This document shows, one piece after another, positions 54,523 to 63,042 of a DNA stretch of 64,000 nucleotides (positions are counted from its first letter, which is position 1; each line of letters starts with the position of its first letter). The stretch is from Coriobacteriaceae bacterium (lineage in GTDB: Bacteria > Actinomycetota > Coriobacteriia > Coriobacteriales > Coriobacteriaceae), in the NCBI GenBank assembly GCA_902399975.1, contig CABOHA010000001.1:149397-213396 (forward strand). Reading direction: 5' to 3'. Position numbers and translations under genes: made by a program. The notes under the pieces are model-generated. The model saw only the letters and a list, made by a program, of their open reading frames with translations, did no database searches and had not been told where the DNA came from.

Positions 54523-54643
54523 GGCCGTTTGGGCTACCTCCCAAAACGTCCTCGGACATGCAAGAAGCCCTCGCTGCGCACTTCGTGCGGCGAGGGCTTC
54601 TTGCGTCCTGCGGAAAGTTTTGGGAGGTAGCCCAAACGGCCCC
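54523..54643 (+). ncRNA. Structured 3'-UTR element, family 2, copy 2
   Basis: Outer stem perfect over 26 bp (arms 54523-54548 and 54618-54643). The loop shares CGTCCTCGGACATG and CCTGCGGAAAG with copies 1 and 3. The inner stem GCAAGAAGCCCTCGC / GCGAGGGCTTCTTGC is perfect, with tip TGCGCACTTCGTGCG. It lies 28 bp after the glycyl-radical gene. Confidence 0.7.
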
Positions 54644-54930
54644 GGCGGGGTCCTGTGTAGTCACCCTTTAGGCGGAACTCTCCTAATGGGTTGAGCGTTC
54701 TGGATTCTTGCTTGCTACCGTTTATCGCGTATAGCTACCGTTTGCGGAATAAGTAACACTCCTTAATAAACCGTGTAGAATCTCAGATAAGCACGGAGTT
54801 TTCCAGGGAGACGCTGTCCTTTGTTGTGTGCAAGGGGCGGCGTCTCTTTGGCGCTTGGAGCCGTTGTGCAACGGTGCGGCGGCGCGTGCCATGTATTGAA
54901 AAGTCAACGTCGAGATGGGTCGTGATGATA

Positions 54931-55785
54931 ATGGGCAAGTACGTAATCGTGGTTGAGTCTGGGTCGGATGTGACGCCGGAGCTCTGCGAGCGCTATGGCA
55001 TCGTGCGCGTGCCCATGCATGTCACGATTGGTGACGAGACCGTCGATGACGGTTCCATCGATCCGCTCGAGATTTATTCGCGCTGCAACGAGTTTGGCGT
55101 CATGCCCAAGACGAGCGGCTGCGCGCCGGCAGATTTTTCTCGCGTGTATGATCGCATTCATGCTGAGCAGCCCGACGCGACCATTTTGCACCTTGCGTAT
55201 TCCGAGGTTACGACCTGCTCGCATCAGTCGTCGAAGATTGCGGCAAAGGGCCGCGATTACGTCTTCTCCATGGATACGCGCTTTGTCTCGGTGGGCCAGT
55301 CGCTTATTGCCGTCGAGACCGCCAAATATATCGAGGCTCACCCCGATGCCACCGTCGACGAGATATTCGCATTCACCAATTCCGTCATGGACCGCGTGCT
55401 GCTGGGCTTTGTTCCTACCGATCTTGCCTTCCTTAAGGCAGGCGGTCGCTTGTCCAACGTCGCATTCCTCGGTGCCCATCTGCTCAAGATTAAGCCCTGC
55501 ATTGAGGTGACGGGCGGCAAGTTCGTGGCGACTAAGAAGTTCCGCGGCTCTATGCTCAAGTGCGCCCGTGCCTTTATTGATCACATGGTTTCCAAGGGCG
55601 ATATTGATTACTCGCACATTGGCCTGGCGTATTCGGTAGGCCTTTCCGAGGAGCTGCGCGACGACATGGAAGTCTATGCGCACGACCTGGGCTTTAAGGA
55701 CGTCACCTGGACTCAGGTCGGCGGCGTCATCTCGAGCCATTGCGGCCCGACTGCCTTTGGTGCGGTGCTTACGCTTAAGGCGTAA
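54931..55785 (+). CDS. DegV-family fatty-acid-binding protein
   Basis: 284 aa. N-terminal VIVVESGSDVTPELCERYG and C-terminal HCGPTAFGAV are the DegV signatures. The central KPCIEVTGGKFVATKKFRG is the usual fatty-acid-pocket region. Family proteins bind fatty acids and in some bacteria feed fatty-acid kinase FakA. It lies between the pflB genes and pflA without an evident functional link. ATG 54931 and ATG 54925 are both possible; upstream extension to 54826 has no ribosome site. Two TACCGTTT words at about 54716-54744 may be regulatory. Confidence 0.85.
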   Translation: MGKYVIVVESGSDVTPELCERYGIVRVPMHVTIGDETVDDGSIDPLEIYSRCNEFGVMPKTSGCAPADFSRVYDRIHAEQPDATILHLAYSEVTTCSHQSSKIAAKGRDYVFSMDTRFVSVGQSLIAVETAKYIEAHPDATVDEIFAFTNSVMDRVLLGFVPTDLAFLKAGGRLSNVAFLGAHLLKIKPCIEVTGGKFVATKKFRGSMLKCARAFIDHMVSKGDIDYSHIGLAYSVGLSEELRDDMEVYAHDLGFKDVTWTQVGGVISSHCGPTAFGAVLTLKA

Positions 55786-55972
55786 GGCCTGGCGTCTATC
55801 GATATCTATTGCCTCGGCGGCGGGCGGGTTGCGATAACCTTTCCGCCGCTCTTGCGTGGGGCCAAATAGGACAACCCAATTGGCCGCCAAACCGTTTCAC
55901 CATCATGCGTATGGGCTAGAATGGCTCTGGCATTTTAATTGGCAATAACCAAAGAGAGGCAAGGTTGCGGGA

Positions 55973-56791
55973 ATGGCTGAGATGACGCTTGAGGGTGTGG
56001 ATGCTCGTCCCGAGGACTCTGCGTTTACCCTGGGCCGCGTACATTCGATTGAAACGATGGGAACGGTCGACGGACCCGGCATCCGCTTTGTGGTGTTTGT
56101 TCAGGGCTGCCCCATGCGTTGTGCGTATTGCCACAACCCCGATACCTGGTCGGTTAACGGCGGCACCATGGTGACCGTCGAGCACCTGATGGACGAGTTC
56201 CAGAGCAACCATGAGTTTTACCGCAGCGGCGGAATTACGGTTTCGGGTGGCGAGCCGCTCCTGCAGCCCGAGTTTTTGGCCGACCTGTTCCGTGCCATGC
56301 ATAACAACCCCGATGGTCGCGTGCACACCTGCCTTGATAGCTGCGGATATGCGTTTGATCCCAAGCATCCGGAGAAGTTCGATGCTGTGCTCAACGAGAC
56401 CGATATGGTGCTGCTCGACATTAAACACGCCGATCCCGTCGAGCATAAAAAGTTGACCGGTTGCGATCCCGCACGCATTCTGGCGTTTGGTGATGAGCTC
56501 GCGCGTCGCAAGATCAAGGTCGTTATCCGTCACGTGGTGGTGCCGGGCATTACCGACACGGTGGAGGAGTGCGAGGCACTCGGCCGCCTGATTGCCCCGT
56601 GGCATAACGTGGTCGGCCTGGAGATGCTGCCGTATCACACGATGGGTGTTGTCAAGTACGAGCAGCTGGGCATTCCCTATAAGCTTGAGGGCGTGCCCCA
56701 GATGGATACCGCGCGCATGCCCGAGCTGCGCAACGCAGTCATGACGGGCATGAAAAAGCGCCGTGCGGAACTCAAAAACGCCATCGGCTAG
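55973..56791 (+). CDS. pflA: Pyruvate formate-lyase-activating enzyme
   Basis: 272-aa radical SAM enzyme that generates the glycyl radical on the stand-alone domain at 54243. The CX3CX2C cluster motif is CPMRCAYC, followed by HNPDTW. GGITVSGGEPLLQPEF is the SAM-binding GGE motif. Length is somewhat above the usual about 245-265, with an N-terminal extension of about 20 residues. It is separated from the pfl genes by degV, all on one strand. ATG 55973 was used; upstream ribosome site GAGAGG-like (AAAGAGAGGCAAGG) is present. Confidence 0.93.
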   Translation: MAEMTLEGVDARPEDSAFTLGRVHSIETMGTVDGPGIRFVVFVQGCPMRCAYCHNPDTWSVNGGTMVTVEHLMDEFQSNHEFYRSGGITVSGGEPLLQPEFLADLFRAMHNNPDGRVHTCLDSCGYAFDPKHPEKFDAVLNETDMVLLDIKHADPVEHKKLTGCDPARILAFGDELARRKIKVVIRHVVVPGITDTVEECEALGRLIAPWHNVVGLEMLPYHTMGVVKYEQLGIPYKLEGVPQMDTARMPELRNAVMTGMKKRRAELKNAIG

Positions 56792-56861
56792 CGGCACTCA
56801 TTGGGGACAGACTTAAATGAGTGCCCCCGGGCACCTAGTTGATTGCTAAGGAGCCCCGTCA

Positions 56862-56928
56862 AGTTGCGGTGGAATAGTTCTTGTTTTTCGGCTTATGCCG
56901 CCCAAACAGGAACTATTTCACCGCAACT
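56862..56928. repeat. Dispersed inverted repeat GTTGCGGTG, copy 2
   Basis: AGTTGCGGTGGAATAGTTC (56862-56880) pairs with GAACTATTTCACCGCAACT (56910-56928), and the loop pairs further around CGGC-TTAT-GCCG. It shares GTTGCGGTGRAATAG with 4439-4503. A CTCATTGGGGACAG arm lies upstream at about 56798. Confidence 0.7.
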
Positions 56929-57031
56929 GCGTTTTGGGCAAAGATGCGCAACGGAATCGGTGTTTTTGCATAGAAACGTCTGTTTATTGTTTAGAGACAC
57001 CTCAAACGCGACTGAATATCTTTGGAAAGAA

Positions 57032-57166
57032 ATGCCTGCTATCGACATCGATGGTCGTACCTATGTCATGAGCGTCATGACATCGATGCCGTGGGGCGAC
57101 CGCTCGAGCGAGGTTACGGCCGTGATTGCAAAGGCTCTGTTTGATATGCGAGCTGCGCTGGCTTAG
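57032..57166 (+). pseudogene. Short C-terminal fragment, possibly of a beta-lactamase-like serine hydrolase
   Basis: 44 codons from ATG 57032 with TGGAAAG upstream. It reads DIDGRTYVMSVMTSMPWGDR and ends AKALFDMRAALA. The pattern of a beta-strand then an amphipathic helix resembles the C-terminus of class A beta-lactamase-like proteins, but the call is weak. The rest of such a gene is absent, so a remnant is more likely than a functional peptide. Confidence 0.4.
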
Positions 57167-57244
57167 CGTGTTCGTTTGGCGAGGTCAAACAAAATGCTGG
57201 TACCATACCGTGGTTGAGAATTTCGTATAGGTTTGGGGAATGGT

Positions 57245-57985
57245 ATGGCTACCATCGCGATTATCGGTGCGCTCGAAAAAGAGATCATGCAGATTAAGGA
57301 AGAGCTGAGCGACGTTTGCGAGGCACGGGAGGCAGGCTTGACCGTTGTGAGCGGCGAGCTCGACGGCCTGACAGTCGTCGCCACAACGGCGGGCATGGGC
57401 ACGGTGAACGCCGCCGCTGCAACACAGCACCTCATTAGCAAGTATGCTCCGCAGACTGTTGTGTTTTCGGGCATTGCGGGCGGTTTGAACCCCAAGCTCC
57501 ATATCGACGACGTGGTCATTGGCAAACGCCTACGCTATCTGGATACCGATACCGCGCTTATCGCCGAGTCCGCACCGGGGCTTGAGGAGTTTGGTTCGAC
57601 GCCCGCGCTGGTCGATATTGCCGTCGACGTGCTTGCTGAGCGTGGGTTCGTTGACGCTTCGACAAATGCAGTCGCTTCGAACGAGGGCACCAAACAGTTC
57701 CTGGTCGGCACGATTGCCACGGGTAACCGCTTTGTGACGGGCGCCGCCATGCGTAACGACGCTATCGAAGCGACGCATGCCGATTGTGTCGGCATGGAGG
57801 GCGCGGCGATTGCCCATGTCGCAACCAAAAATGGTGTCGATTGCCTGGTGTTGCGCGCTATCAGCGATAATTGTGACGAGGCGTACGATGCAATTTGCGA
57901 CCGAGAGTTCGATCTGTTCGAGTACGCGCGTGTCGCAAGTAACATCACGCTCGATATCGTCCGCCGCATTGCCGCTGCGCAATAG
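57245..57985 (+). CDS. mtnN: MTA/SAH nucleosidase
   Basis: 246-aa 5'-methylthioadenosine/S-adenosylhomocysteine nucleosidase (Pfs), hydrolysing MTA and SAH to free adenine. Family motifs: IIGALEKEI at the N-terminus, TAGMGTVNAAAATQ, VFSGIAGGLNPKL, CVGMEGAAIAHVA with the catalytic Glu, and ISDNCDE with the catalytic Asp. ATG 57245 (GGGGAATGGT before it) is preferred to 57233. It recycles the product of radical SAM enzymes such as PflA, though that is general. ysxC follows 38 bp later. Confidence 0.92.
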   Translation: MATIAIIGALEKEIMQIKEELSDVCEAREAGLTVVSGELDGLTVVATTAGMGTVNAAAATQHLISKYAPQTVVFSGIAGGLNPKLHIDDVVIGKRLRYLDTDTALIAESAPGLEEFGSTPALVDIAVDVLAERGFVDASTNAVASNEGTKQFLVGTIATGNRFVTGAAMRNDAIEATHADCVGMEGAAIAHVATKNGVDCLVLRAISDNCDEAYDAICDREFDLFEYARVASNITLDIVRRIAAAQ

Positions 57986-58023
57986 CGCGCTCTTTTGTAA
58001 GAACCTACGACCAAGGAGTGTCC

Positions 58024-58614
58024 ATGGCCGATTCCATTAACTACCAGCTTGCCAAGTTCGTCGCCAGCTACGGCAAGGTTTCGCAGATTCCCGAGTCCAC
58101 CTGCCCCGAAGTGAGCTTTGTCGGCCGCTCCAATGTGGGCAAGTCGTCGATTATGAACAAGCTCTTTGGCCGCAAGAACCTGGTCAAGGTTTCGAGCACA
58201 CCGGGCAAGACAAGCAACATCAATTTCTTCGAGGCCGACGACGTGCACTTCGTCGACCTGCCGGGCTATGGTTTCGCCCGTCGTTCTAAGGCCGAGCGCG
58301 ACCGCTGGGCCGAGCTTATCGGCGACTTTTTCGACTCCGAGCGCAGCTTTAACTTGGTCGTCTCGCTGGTGGACATTCGTCACGACCCCAGCAAGCTCGA
58401 TCATGACATGATCGACTACCTGCAGGGCAACGAGTTCAACTTTATCGTCTGCCTCACCAAAGCCGACAAGCTCAGCCGCACCCAGCAGGCCCGCCAGGCG
58501 GCAGCCATCAAAAAGCAGCTCAACGTCCCGGCCGAAAACGTAATCATCACAAGCTCCCAGACCGGCACCGGCATCGATGAACTCAAGCGCCGCATCGCCG
58601 AGGCCTGCCTCTAA
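58024..58614 (+). CDS. ysxC: Ribosome biogenesis GTPase YsxC (EngB)
   Basis: 196-aa GTP-binding protein needed for large-ribosomal-subunit assembly. G1 motif GRSNVGKSS, G2 TSNINFF, G3 DLPGYGFA, G4 TKADK and G5 SSQTG are all present. AAGGAG precedes ATG 58024. It is a housekeeping gene normally found next to lon or similar, here next to mtnN. The downstream hairpin at 58646 may end its transcript. Confidence 0.94.
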   Translation: MADSINYQLAKFVASYGKVSQIPESTCPEVSFVGRSNVGKSSIMNKLFGRKNLVKVSSTPGKTSNINFFEADDVHFVDLPGYGFARRSKAERDRWAELIGDFFDSERSFNLVVSLVDIRHDPSKLDHDMIDYLQGNEFNFIVCLTKADKLSRTQQARQAAAIKKQLNVPAENVIITSSQTGTGIDELKRRIAEACL

Positions 58615-58645
58615 TCGGGCTGCAACCCCTCAAAAGCTCTCATCT

Positions 58646-58692
58646 ATATCACCCCAGTGATAGTTATTGGTAAACTATCACTGGGGTGATAT
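58646..58692. promoter_or_regulatory. Perfect 20-bp palindrome upstream of the DUF3990 gene
   Basis: ATATCACCCCAGTGATAGTT (58646-58665) and its complement (58673-58692) around ATTGGTA. It is followed by TTTTTTAGGAGG, so it could be the ysxC terminator, the operator of the XRE-regulated locus, or both. The ribosome site of the DUF3990 gene starts right after it. Confidence 0.7.
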
Positions 58693-58708
58693 TTTTTAGG
58701 AGGTCGAT

Positions 58709-59391
58709 ATGGAGCTTTGGCACGGGTCGGAGGTTGTTGTCGAGCATCCATCGTTGGATAAATGCAGGCAATTCAATGACTATGGGCGCGGGTTTTATTG
58801 CACGCCACATGAGGAAATGGCAATGGAATGGGCATGCCGGACCGAGTCTGATGGCATTGCCAATCGATATGAGCTTGATTTAGATGGCCTTGCGATTTTG
58901 GATTTGGAATCAGGTGAGTTCTCGATTCTCAACTAGCTTGCAATTCTGGCGAATAACAGAGAGTTCAATGTTTCAACGCCAGTAGCACGCGAGGGGCTTC
59001 GTTATCTGCTGGATAACTGCCTGATTGATATTTCTCCCTATGACGTTATTCGAGGCTATCGTGCAGACGATTCCTATTTCTCGTTTGCAAGACAGTTTGT
59101 CAACGGCATGATCTCGCTCAGGCAATTGCAGCGCATTATGTTTTTGGGGATTTGGGCATTCAATATGCGCTCATGAGTGAGCGTGCGTTCTCGGCGATTA
59201 AGTTCCGCGATTGGAAGCAGGCCTCGGGAGCTGAGTTTTATCCCAAACGATTTGAGCGAGAACAGAACGCTCGACGAAAGTACCTGGATACGGTAAACGG
59301 ATTTGACTCTGATGGTGTCGACATTAGGGATTTGATGGCAGGGAGGGTTGATTTAAATGATCCAAGAGTTAACGGATCGTGGGCCGAGTAG
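58709..59391 (+). pseudogene. DUF3990-family (ADP-ribosyltransferase-like) gene, broken twice
   Basis: The first 75 codons read MELWHGSEVVVEHPSLDKCR and then YGRGFYCTPHEEMAMEWACR, the DUF3990 N-terminus with its His and Tyr ART-type residues. TAG at 58934-58936 stops it. The same frame then continues with good DUF3990 sequence to about 59145. There a one-base loss in a G-run shifts the frame, and the C-terminus (GIQYALMSERAFSAIKFRDW) continues to 59391. AGGAGG precedes ATG 58709. Functional loss of the likely toxin with its partner kept is the simplest reading. Confidence 0.82.
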
Positions 59392-60055
59392 GACATACCC
59401 CGTCTACTACCTTGAGGATGCAATGAACAACCTCGGCGACTGCTTTGACTATGCCGTTAACGATTATGGGGCAGAAGGATCGGAAGTTGCTGAACTCTTT
59501 TGCCTGAGCGGCGTAGCCCGCGAGTTCGAACGCGGCAACGCATGGGTCGTATCGGGAAAATCGGGCGTTGAGCTGTTTGCGCTCATTGCCGAAAGGTTCG
59601 GCTATCAATCAAGGCCGATGCCAAATCGAACCTACCGATTCGAAAAGACACCGGAATATTGGACAGGCTGGATATTGGCATACCTTCAGTGGCGCCTAGG
59701 AGAGTCTTTCGAAGATTTGCTGCATGTCGTTCCATTCGATGTGCTACGCAGTCTGTACTACCCCTGGCACGAAGCCTCAGAGGAACGTGTGGCGCGTCTT
59801 ATTTGCGATATGGCGAAGAAAACACCTCGTCAAACTAAACTGGCGCAAGCAAGAAAGAGGCTCAAGAAAACCCAACAAGACCTGGCATACGAATCGGGCG
59901 TATCACTCCGCTCAATCCAAATGTACGAGCAGCGCCAGAGAAACATCAATGAAGCTTCGGTTACAAGCGTAAGAGCCATAGCAAAAGCCCTCCACTGCAA
60001 CATCGAAGACCTCCTAGAACCAGTCTTCGAATACAAAGAAACCAGCGCCGCCTAA
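59357..60055 (+). CDS. XRE-family HTH protein, partner of DUF3990 (antitoxin-like)
   Basis: 232 aa. The N-terminal part (about 20-80; MNNLGDCFDYAVNDYGAEGS then EVAELFCL) resembles the DUF3791 family often encoded with DUF3990. The C-terminal XRE helix-turn-helix (about 160-225) reads LAQARKRLKKTQQDLAYESG then VSLRSIQMYEQRQRNINEAS. It overlaps the DUF3990 end by 35 bp, as in toxin-antitoxin pairs; GGGAGGGTTG lies upstream of ATG 59357. It is intact although the toxin-like gene is broken. The palindrome at 58646 may be its binding site. Confidence 0.8.
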   Translation: MIQELTDRGPSRTYPVYYLEDAMNNLGDCFDYAVNDYGAEGSEVAELFCLSGVAREFERGNAWVVSGKSGVELFALIAERFGYQSRPMPNRTYRFEKTPEYWTGWILAYLQWRLGESFEDLLHVVPFDVLRSLYYPWHEASEERVARLICDMAKKTPRQTKLAQARKRLKKTQQDLAYESGVSLRSIQMYEQRQRNINEASVTSVRAIAKALHCNIEDLLEPVFEYKETSAA

Positions 60056-60191
60056 ACCAAGCACACAGCCGATGCCCGCCTCTAGGAAGTGCTCCAGCCT
60101 AGCAAGAGCCCCTACCAATAAAAAGCAACTATCAGCCCGGCGACTTTCCAGAGCGTAGGTTCCTGTAGCCGCCGCCAGCGAAGTTAACGTA

Positions 60192-60316
60192 GGGGAGGCC
60201 AGGGGCTTTGCCCCCAAATCTTTCCGCAGGACGGCAGGACCCCCGCCGCACGAAGTGCGCAGCGGGGGTCCTGCCATGTCCGAGGACGATTTGGGGGCAA
60301 AGCCCCTGGCCTCCCC
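60192..60316 (-). ncRNA. Structured 3'-UTR element, family 2, copy 3
   Basis: Perfect 29-bp outer stem (60192-60220 with 60288-60316). On the minus strand the loop reads CGTCCTCGGACATG and CCTGCGGAAAG as in copies 1 and 2. The inner stem GGCAGGACCCCCGC / GCGGGGGTCCTGCC is perfect, with the same TGCGCACTTCGTGCG tip. It lies 21 bp after the thrB stop, on the coding strand. Confidence 0.72.
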
Positions 60317-60337
60317 GGCGGGTATAAGGTACGGCGA

Positions 60338-61219
60338 CTACAGGTATTCGATCTGGGCGCCTTCCGTGTCGCACGTCAGAATGTGCGTGTCGCATTTGGG
60401 GAACTGCTCGCGCAGCTTGACCTGCAGGAACTTGGCTACGATAGTGTCATCGGTTACAGCCATAAGGGTCGAGCCGGAGCCACTGATCCAGATGGTCTTG
60501 GCGCCGCCATTAAGGCAGGTGTCGCGCACAGCGTTGTAATCGGGAATCAGGCGGCGGCGATAGGGCTCCTGGATGCGGTCGTCGTTGGCGGCGGCAATCA
60601 GGTCAAGGTCGCCGGTCTCCAGGCCGCGCGTCATGCCGGCGATGCGGCCCATTTGCCATACGGCGGTGGAGAGTGGAATCTCCTGCGGCACAACCTTGCG
60701 CGCCTCGCTCGTATGCACCTCGTAGGGCGGAATCACGGTAATAAAACGCAAGCGATCGCTCACCTCGTAGCGCAGGCACTGGGGGAGCGAATCAGTCGGC
60801 GTAAAGGAGCAAACGGCACCGCCCAGGATGGCAGGGGCGACGTTATCGGGATGGCCCTCGACCTCGGTGGCAATGCGGACGAGCTCGGCACGGTCGACGG
60901 TGTGGCCCGTCAGCGCGGCGGCCGCCATGATGCCAGCGACGACGCAGGTGGAGCTGGAACCCAAGCCGCGAGCGACGGGCACGTCGGTCTGGATGTCGAT
61001 GGCAACGGGGAAGGCCTGCTCGCCCCAGGCGGCCAGAGCATCGACAAAGCTCACATAGACCAGGTTGTTCTCGTTTTGGAACTCCTCGGGGCAGCCCGTG
61101 ATGGTGAGCTTGTCGGTACGCTCGAAGGTGAAGTGCGAGTAGAGGCTGACGGCCATGCCGAGGGTGTCGTAGCCGATGCCTAGGTTGGCGCTGGTTGCTG
61201 GGACGGTGATTTTGATCAT
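60338..61219 (-). CDS. thrB: Homoserine kinase
   Basis: 293-aa GHMP kinase phosphorylating homoserine in threonine synthesis. The N-terminus KITVPATSANLGIGYDTLGM and the ATP loop PVARGLGSSSTCVVAG are diagnostic. C-terminal motif WISGSGSTLMAV. CAGGAGG precedes ATG 61219; the longer frame to 61291 runs into a hairpin. It lies downstream of thrC on the same strand with a long inverted-repeat element between them. A family-2 element ends the transcript. Confidence 0.94.
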   Translation of the reverse strand: MIKITVPATSANLGIGYDTLGMAVSLYSHFTFERTDKLTITGCPEEFQNENNLVYVSFVDALAAWGEQAFPVAIDIQTDVPVARGLGSSSTCVVAGIMAAAALTGHTVDRAELVRIATEVEGHPDNVAPAILGGAVCSFTPTDSLPQCLRYEVSDRLRFITVIPPYEVHTSEARKVVPQEIPLSTAVWQMGRIAGMTRGLETGDLDLIAAANDDRIQEPYRRRLIPDYNAVRDTCLNGGAKTIWISGSGSTLMAVTDDTIVAKFLQVKLREQFPKCDTHILTCDTEGAQIEYL

Positions 61220-61233
61220 GTGGGTCCTCCTGG

Positions 61234-61345
61234 GCGGGTCTGGCCGTTTAGTTCGCTGCTCGGGCAGTCCTGGCTCGCTCGGAAAGCACATTAAGTGCTT
61301 TCCGGCTCGTGCGGAACTCGCGACGAACTAAACGGCCAGACCCGC
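61234..61345 (-). repeat. Nested inverted repeat between thrC and thrB
   Basis: Outer stem perfect over 22 bp (61234-61255, 61324-61345), inner stem CGGAAAGCAC / GTGCTTTCCG (61280-61289, 61295-61304). The internal loop sequences differ from family 2 although the plan (outer stem, loop, inner stem) is the same. It begins 15 bp upstream of the thrB start, so it could affect thrB translation or attenuate the operon. Confidence 0.75.
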
Positions 61346-61420
61346 TCGCATGCTCGTCATCATCCCGAAAGCTTAATAAAAAGAAGGTGCGCCGGCTTTC
61401 GCCGGCGCTTAATAAGGGGT

Positions 61421-62938
61421 TTAGTTGGTGCTCATTCGTTTTGCTGCAGACTCGACGTAGCTTGCCATCTCATCGACGTCGCAGACGTCTTCGAAGCGGA
61501 CGGGCTTGGACTCGAGTTCGGCGAGCTGGGTCGGGGCGACCGTGTTGGTTGCCTGCTCGAGCACGCGCATAGCCTCAAAGTCGTCTTCGGGAACGTCGAG
61601 CCCCAGCGCGTCGCAGCAGGCGCGCGGGAACTTGTAGGGGCTGGCGGTCGAAAGCAGCACGCGGGCCTTGGCGCCCTCGGCGGGGGCGACCTTTTCAAAG
61701 ACGTGATAGCCGCAAGCGGTGTGCGGGTCGATCACATAGCCGTTTGCATCCCAGCAGTTCTTGATGGCAGCGCGGACCTCGTCCTCGCTGGCCCAACCGC
61801 AGCCAAACACGCTCTGGATCTTTGCCAGCAGCTCGGCGGGCACCTCGTAGCGACCCGTCTGTGCCAGCTGCTCCATAAGGCCGGCTACGAGCTCGCAGTC
61901 GCCGTCGGATAAGAAGTAGAGCATGCGCTCCAGATTGGAGCTAATGAGAATGTCCATCGACGGCGAGATAGTCGTGAAGAACGGACGGTTGCGGTCGTAG
62001 ACGCCGGTGGTCAGGAAGTCAGCGAGCACGTTGTTCTTGTCGCTCGCGACGATGAGCTTGGCGACGGGCAGACCCATGCGCTTGGCGTAGTAGCCGGCCA
62101 GGATATCGCCAAAGTTGCCAGTCGGCACGCAGAACTCAACGGCGTCGCCGGCCACAATGGCGCTGGCGCGCAGCAGCTGCGCATAGGCGGCAAAGTAGTA
62201 GACAACCTGCGGCACCAGGCGGCCGACGTTGATGGAGTTGGCGCTCGAAAGCACCGTGCCGGCGGCCTCCAAGCGCTCGGCAAGTTCCTTATCGGCAAAG
62301 ATGCGCTTGACGGCACTCTGGGCGTCGTCGAAGTTACCGCGGATGCCGCAGACGGCGACGTTATCGCCCTCCTGTGTGGACATCTGCAGATTCTGCACGC
62401 GGCTGACTTTGCCTTCGGGATAAAAGACGGTGATGCCCGTCCCCGGAGCGTCGGCAAAACCGGCGAGTGCGGCCTTGCCGGTGTCGCCCGACGTGGCGGT
62501 GACGATCATGATGCGCTCGGCGCCGCCGTCCTTGGCGGAAGTGCGGGCCATGAGGCGGGGGAGCATCTGCAAGGCGACGTCCTTGAAGGCGCTTGTGGGG
62601 CCGCCAAAGAGCTCCATCACATAGGTCTGAGGGACGTCAGCGCCCGGTGCGGCGTCGAGTTTGACGAGCGGCGTGACCTCTTCGCTCGCGAACGTGCCGC
62701 GGTATGCCTCATTCACACAGGCCGAAATTTCTTCGGTCGTGTAATCATTCAGTAACATTCCCAACACATCTTGAGCGATTTCAAAGTACGATTTATCTGC
62801 AAGCGAGCTGATATCGACCTGCTGGGTGCCGAGCTCGTCCGAGACAAACAAACCCCCGTCGGGAGCGATGCCGGTACGGATTGCCACCTTACTTGAGCAC
62901 GATAAAGTGCGTCCTCGTGTACTATGATAAGTTCCCAT
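61421..62938 (-). CDS. thrC: Threonine synthase
   Basis: 505-aa PLP enzyme converting O-phosphohomoserine to threonine. The PLP lysine is in GGPTSAFKDVALQ, and the PLP phosphate loop region is TATSGDTGKAALAGF. The N-terminal GTYHSTRG motif is typical of the ThrC class (about 490-510 aa). The start ATG 62938 follows GAGGAGC; the frame extends to 62983 without a better site. It is divergent from the aspartate kinase gene (104 bp). thrB follows on the same strand. Confidence 0.93.
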   Translation of the reverse strand: MGTYHSTRGRTLSCSSKVAIRTGIAPDGGLFVSDELGTQQVDISSLADKSYFEIAQDVLGMLLNDYTTEEISACVNEAYRGTFASEEVTPLVKLDAAPGADVPQTYVMELFGGPTSAFKDVALQMLPRLMARTSAKDGGAERIMIVTATSGDTGKAALAGFADAPGTGITVFYPEGKVSRVQNLQMSTQEGDNVAVCGIRGNFDDAQSAVKRIFADKELAERLEAAGTVLSSANSINVGRLVPQVVYYFAAYAQLLRASAIVAGDAVEFCVPTGNFGDILAGYYAKRMGLPVAKLIVASDKNNVLADFLTTGVYDRNRPFFTTISPSMDILISSNLERMLYFLSDGDCELVAGLMEQLAQTGRYEVPAELLAKIQSVFGCGWASEDEVRAAIKNCWDANGYVIDPHTACGYHVFEKVAPAEGAKARVLLSTASPYKFPRACCDALGLDVPEDDFEAMRVLEQATNTVAPTQLAELESKPVRFEDVCDVDEMASYVESAAKRMSTN

Positions 62939-63042
62939 ATAACACTGCTCCTCGGATGCCTTGGTCCCAATCGGTGAAACCATGGTATCAGAGCGCGCAA
63001 AATAGGTTCGCAGAGGCTTTTTAGAAAGGTAACCTCCAGCCC

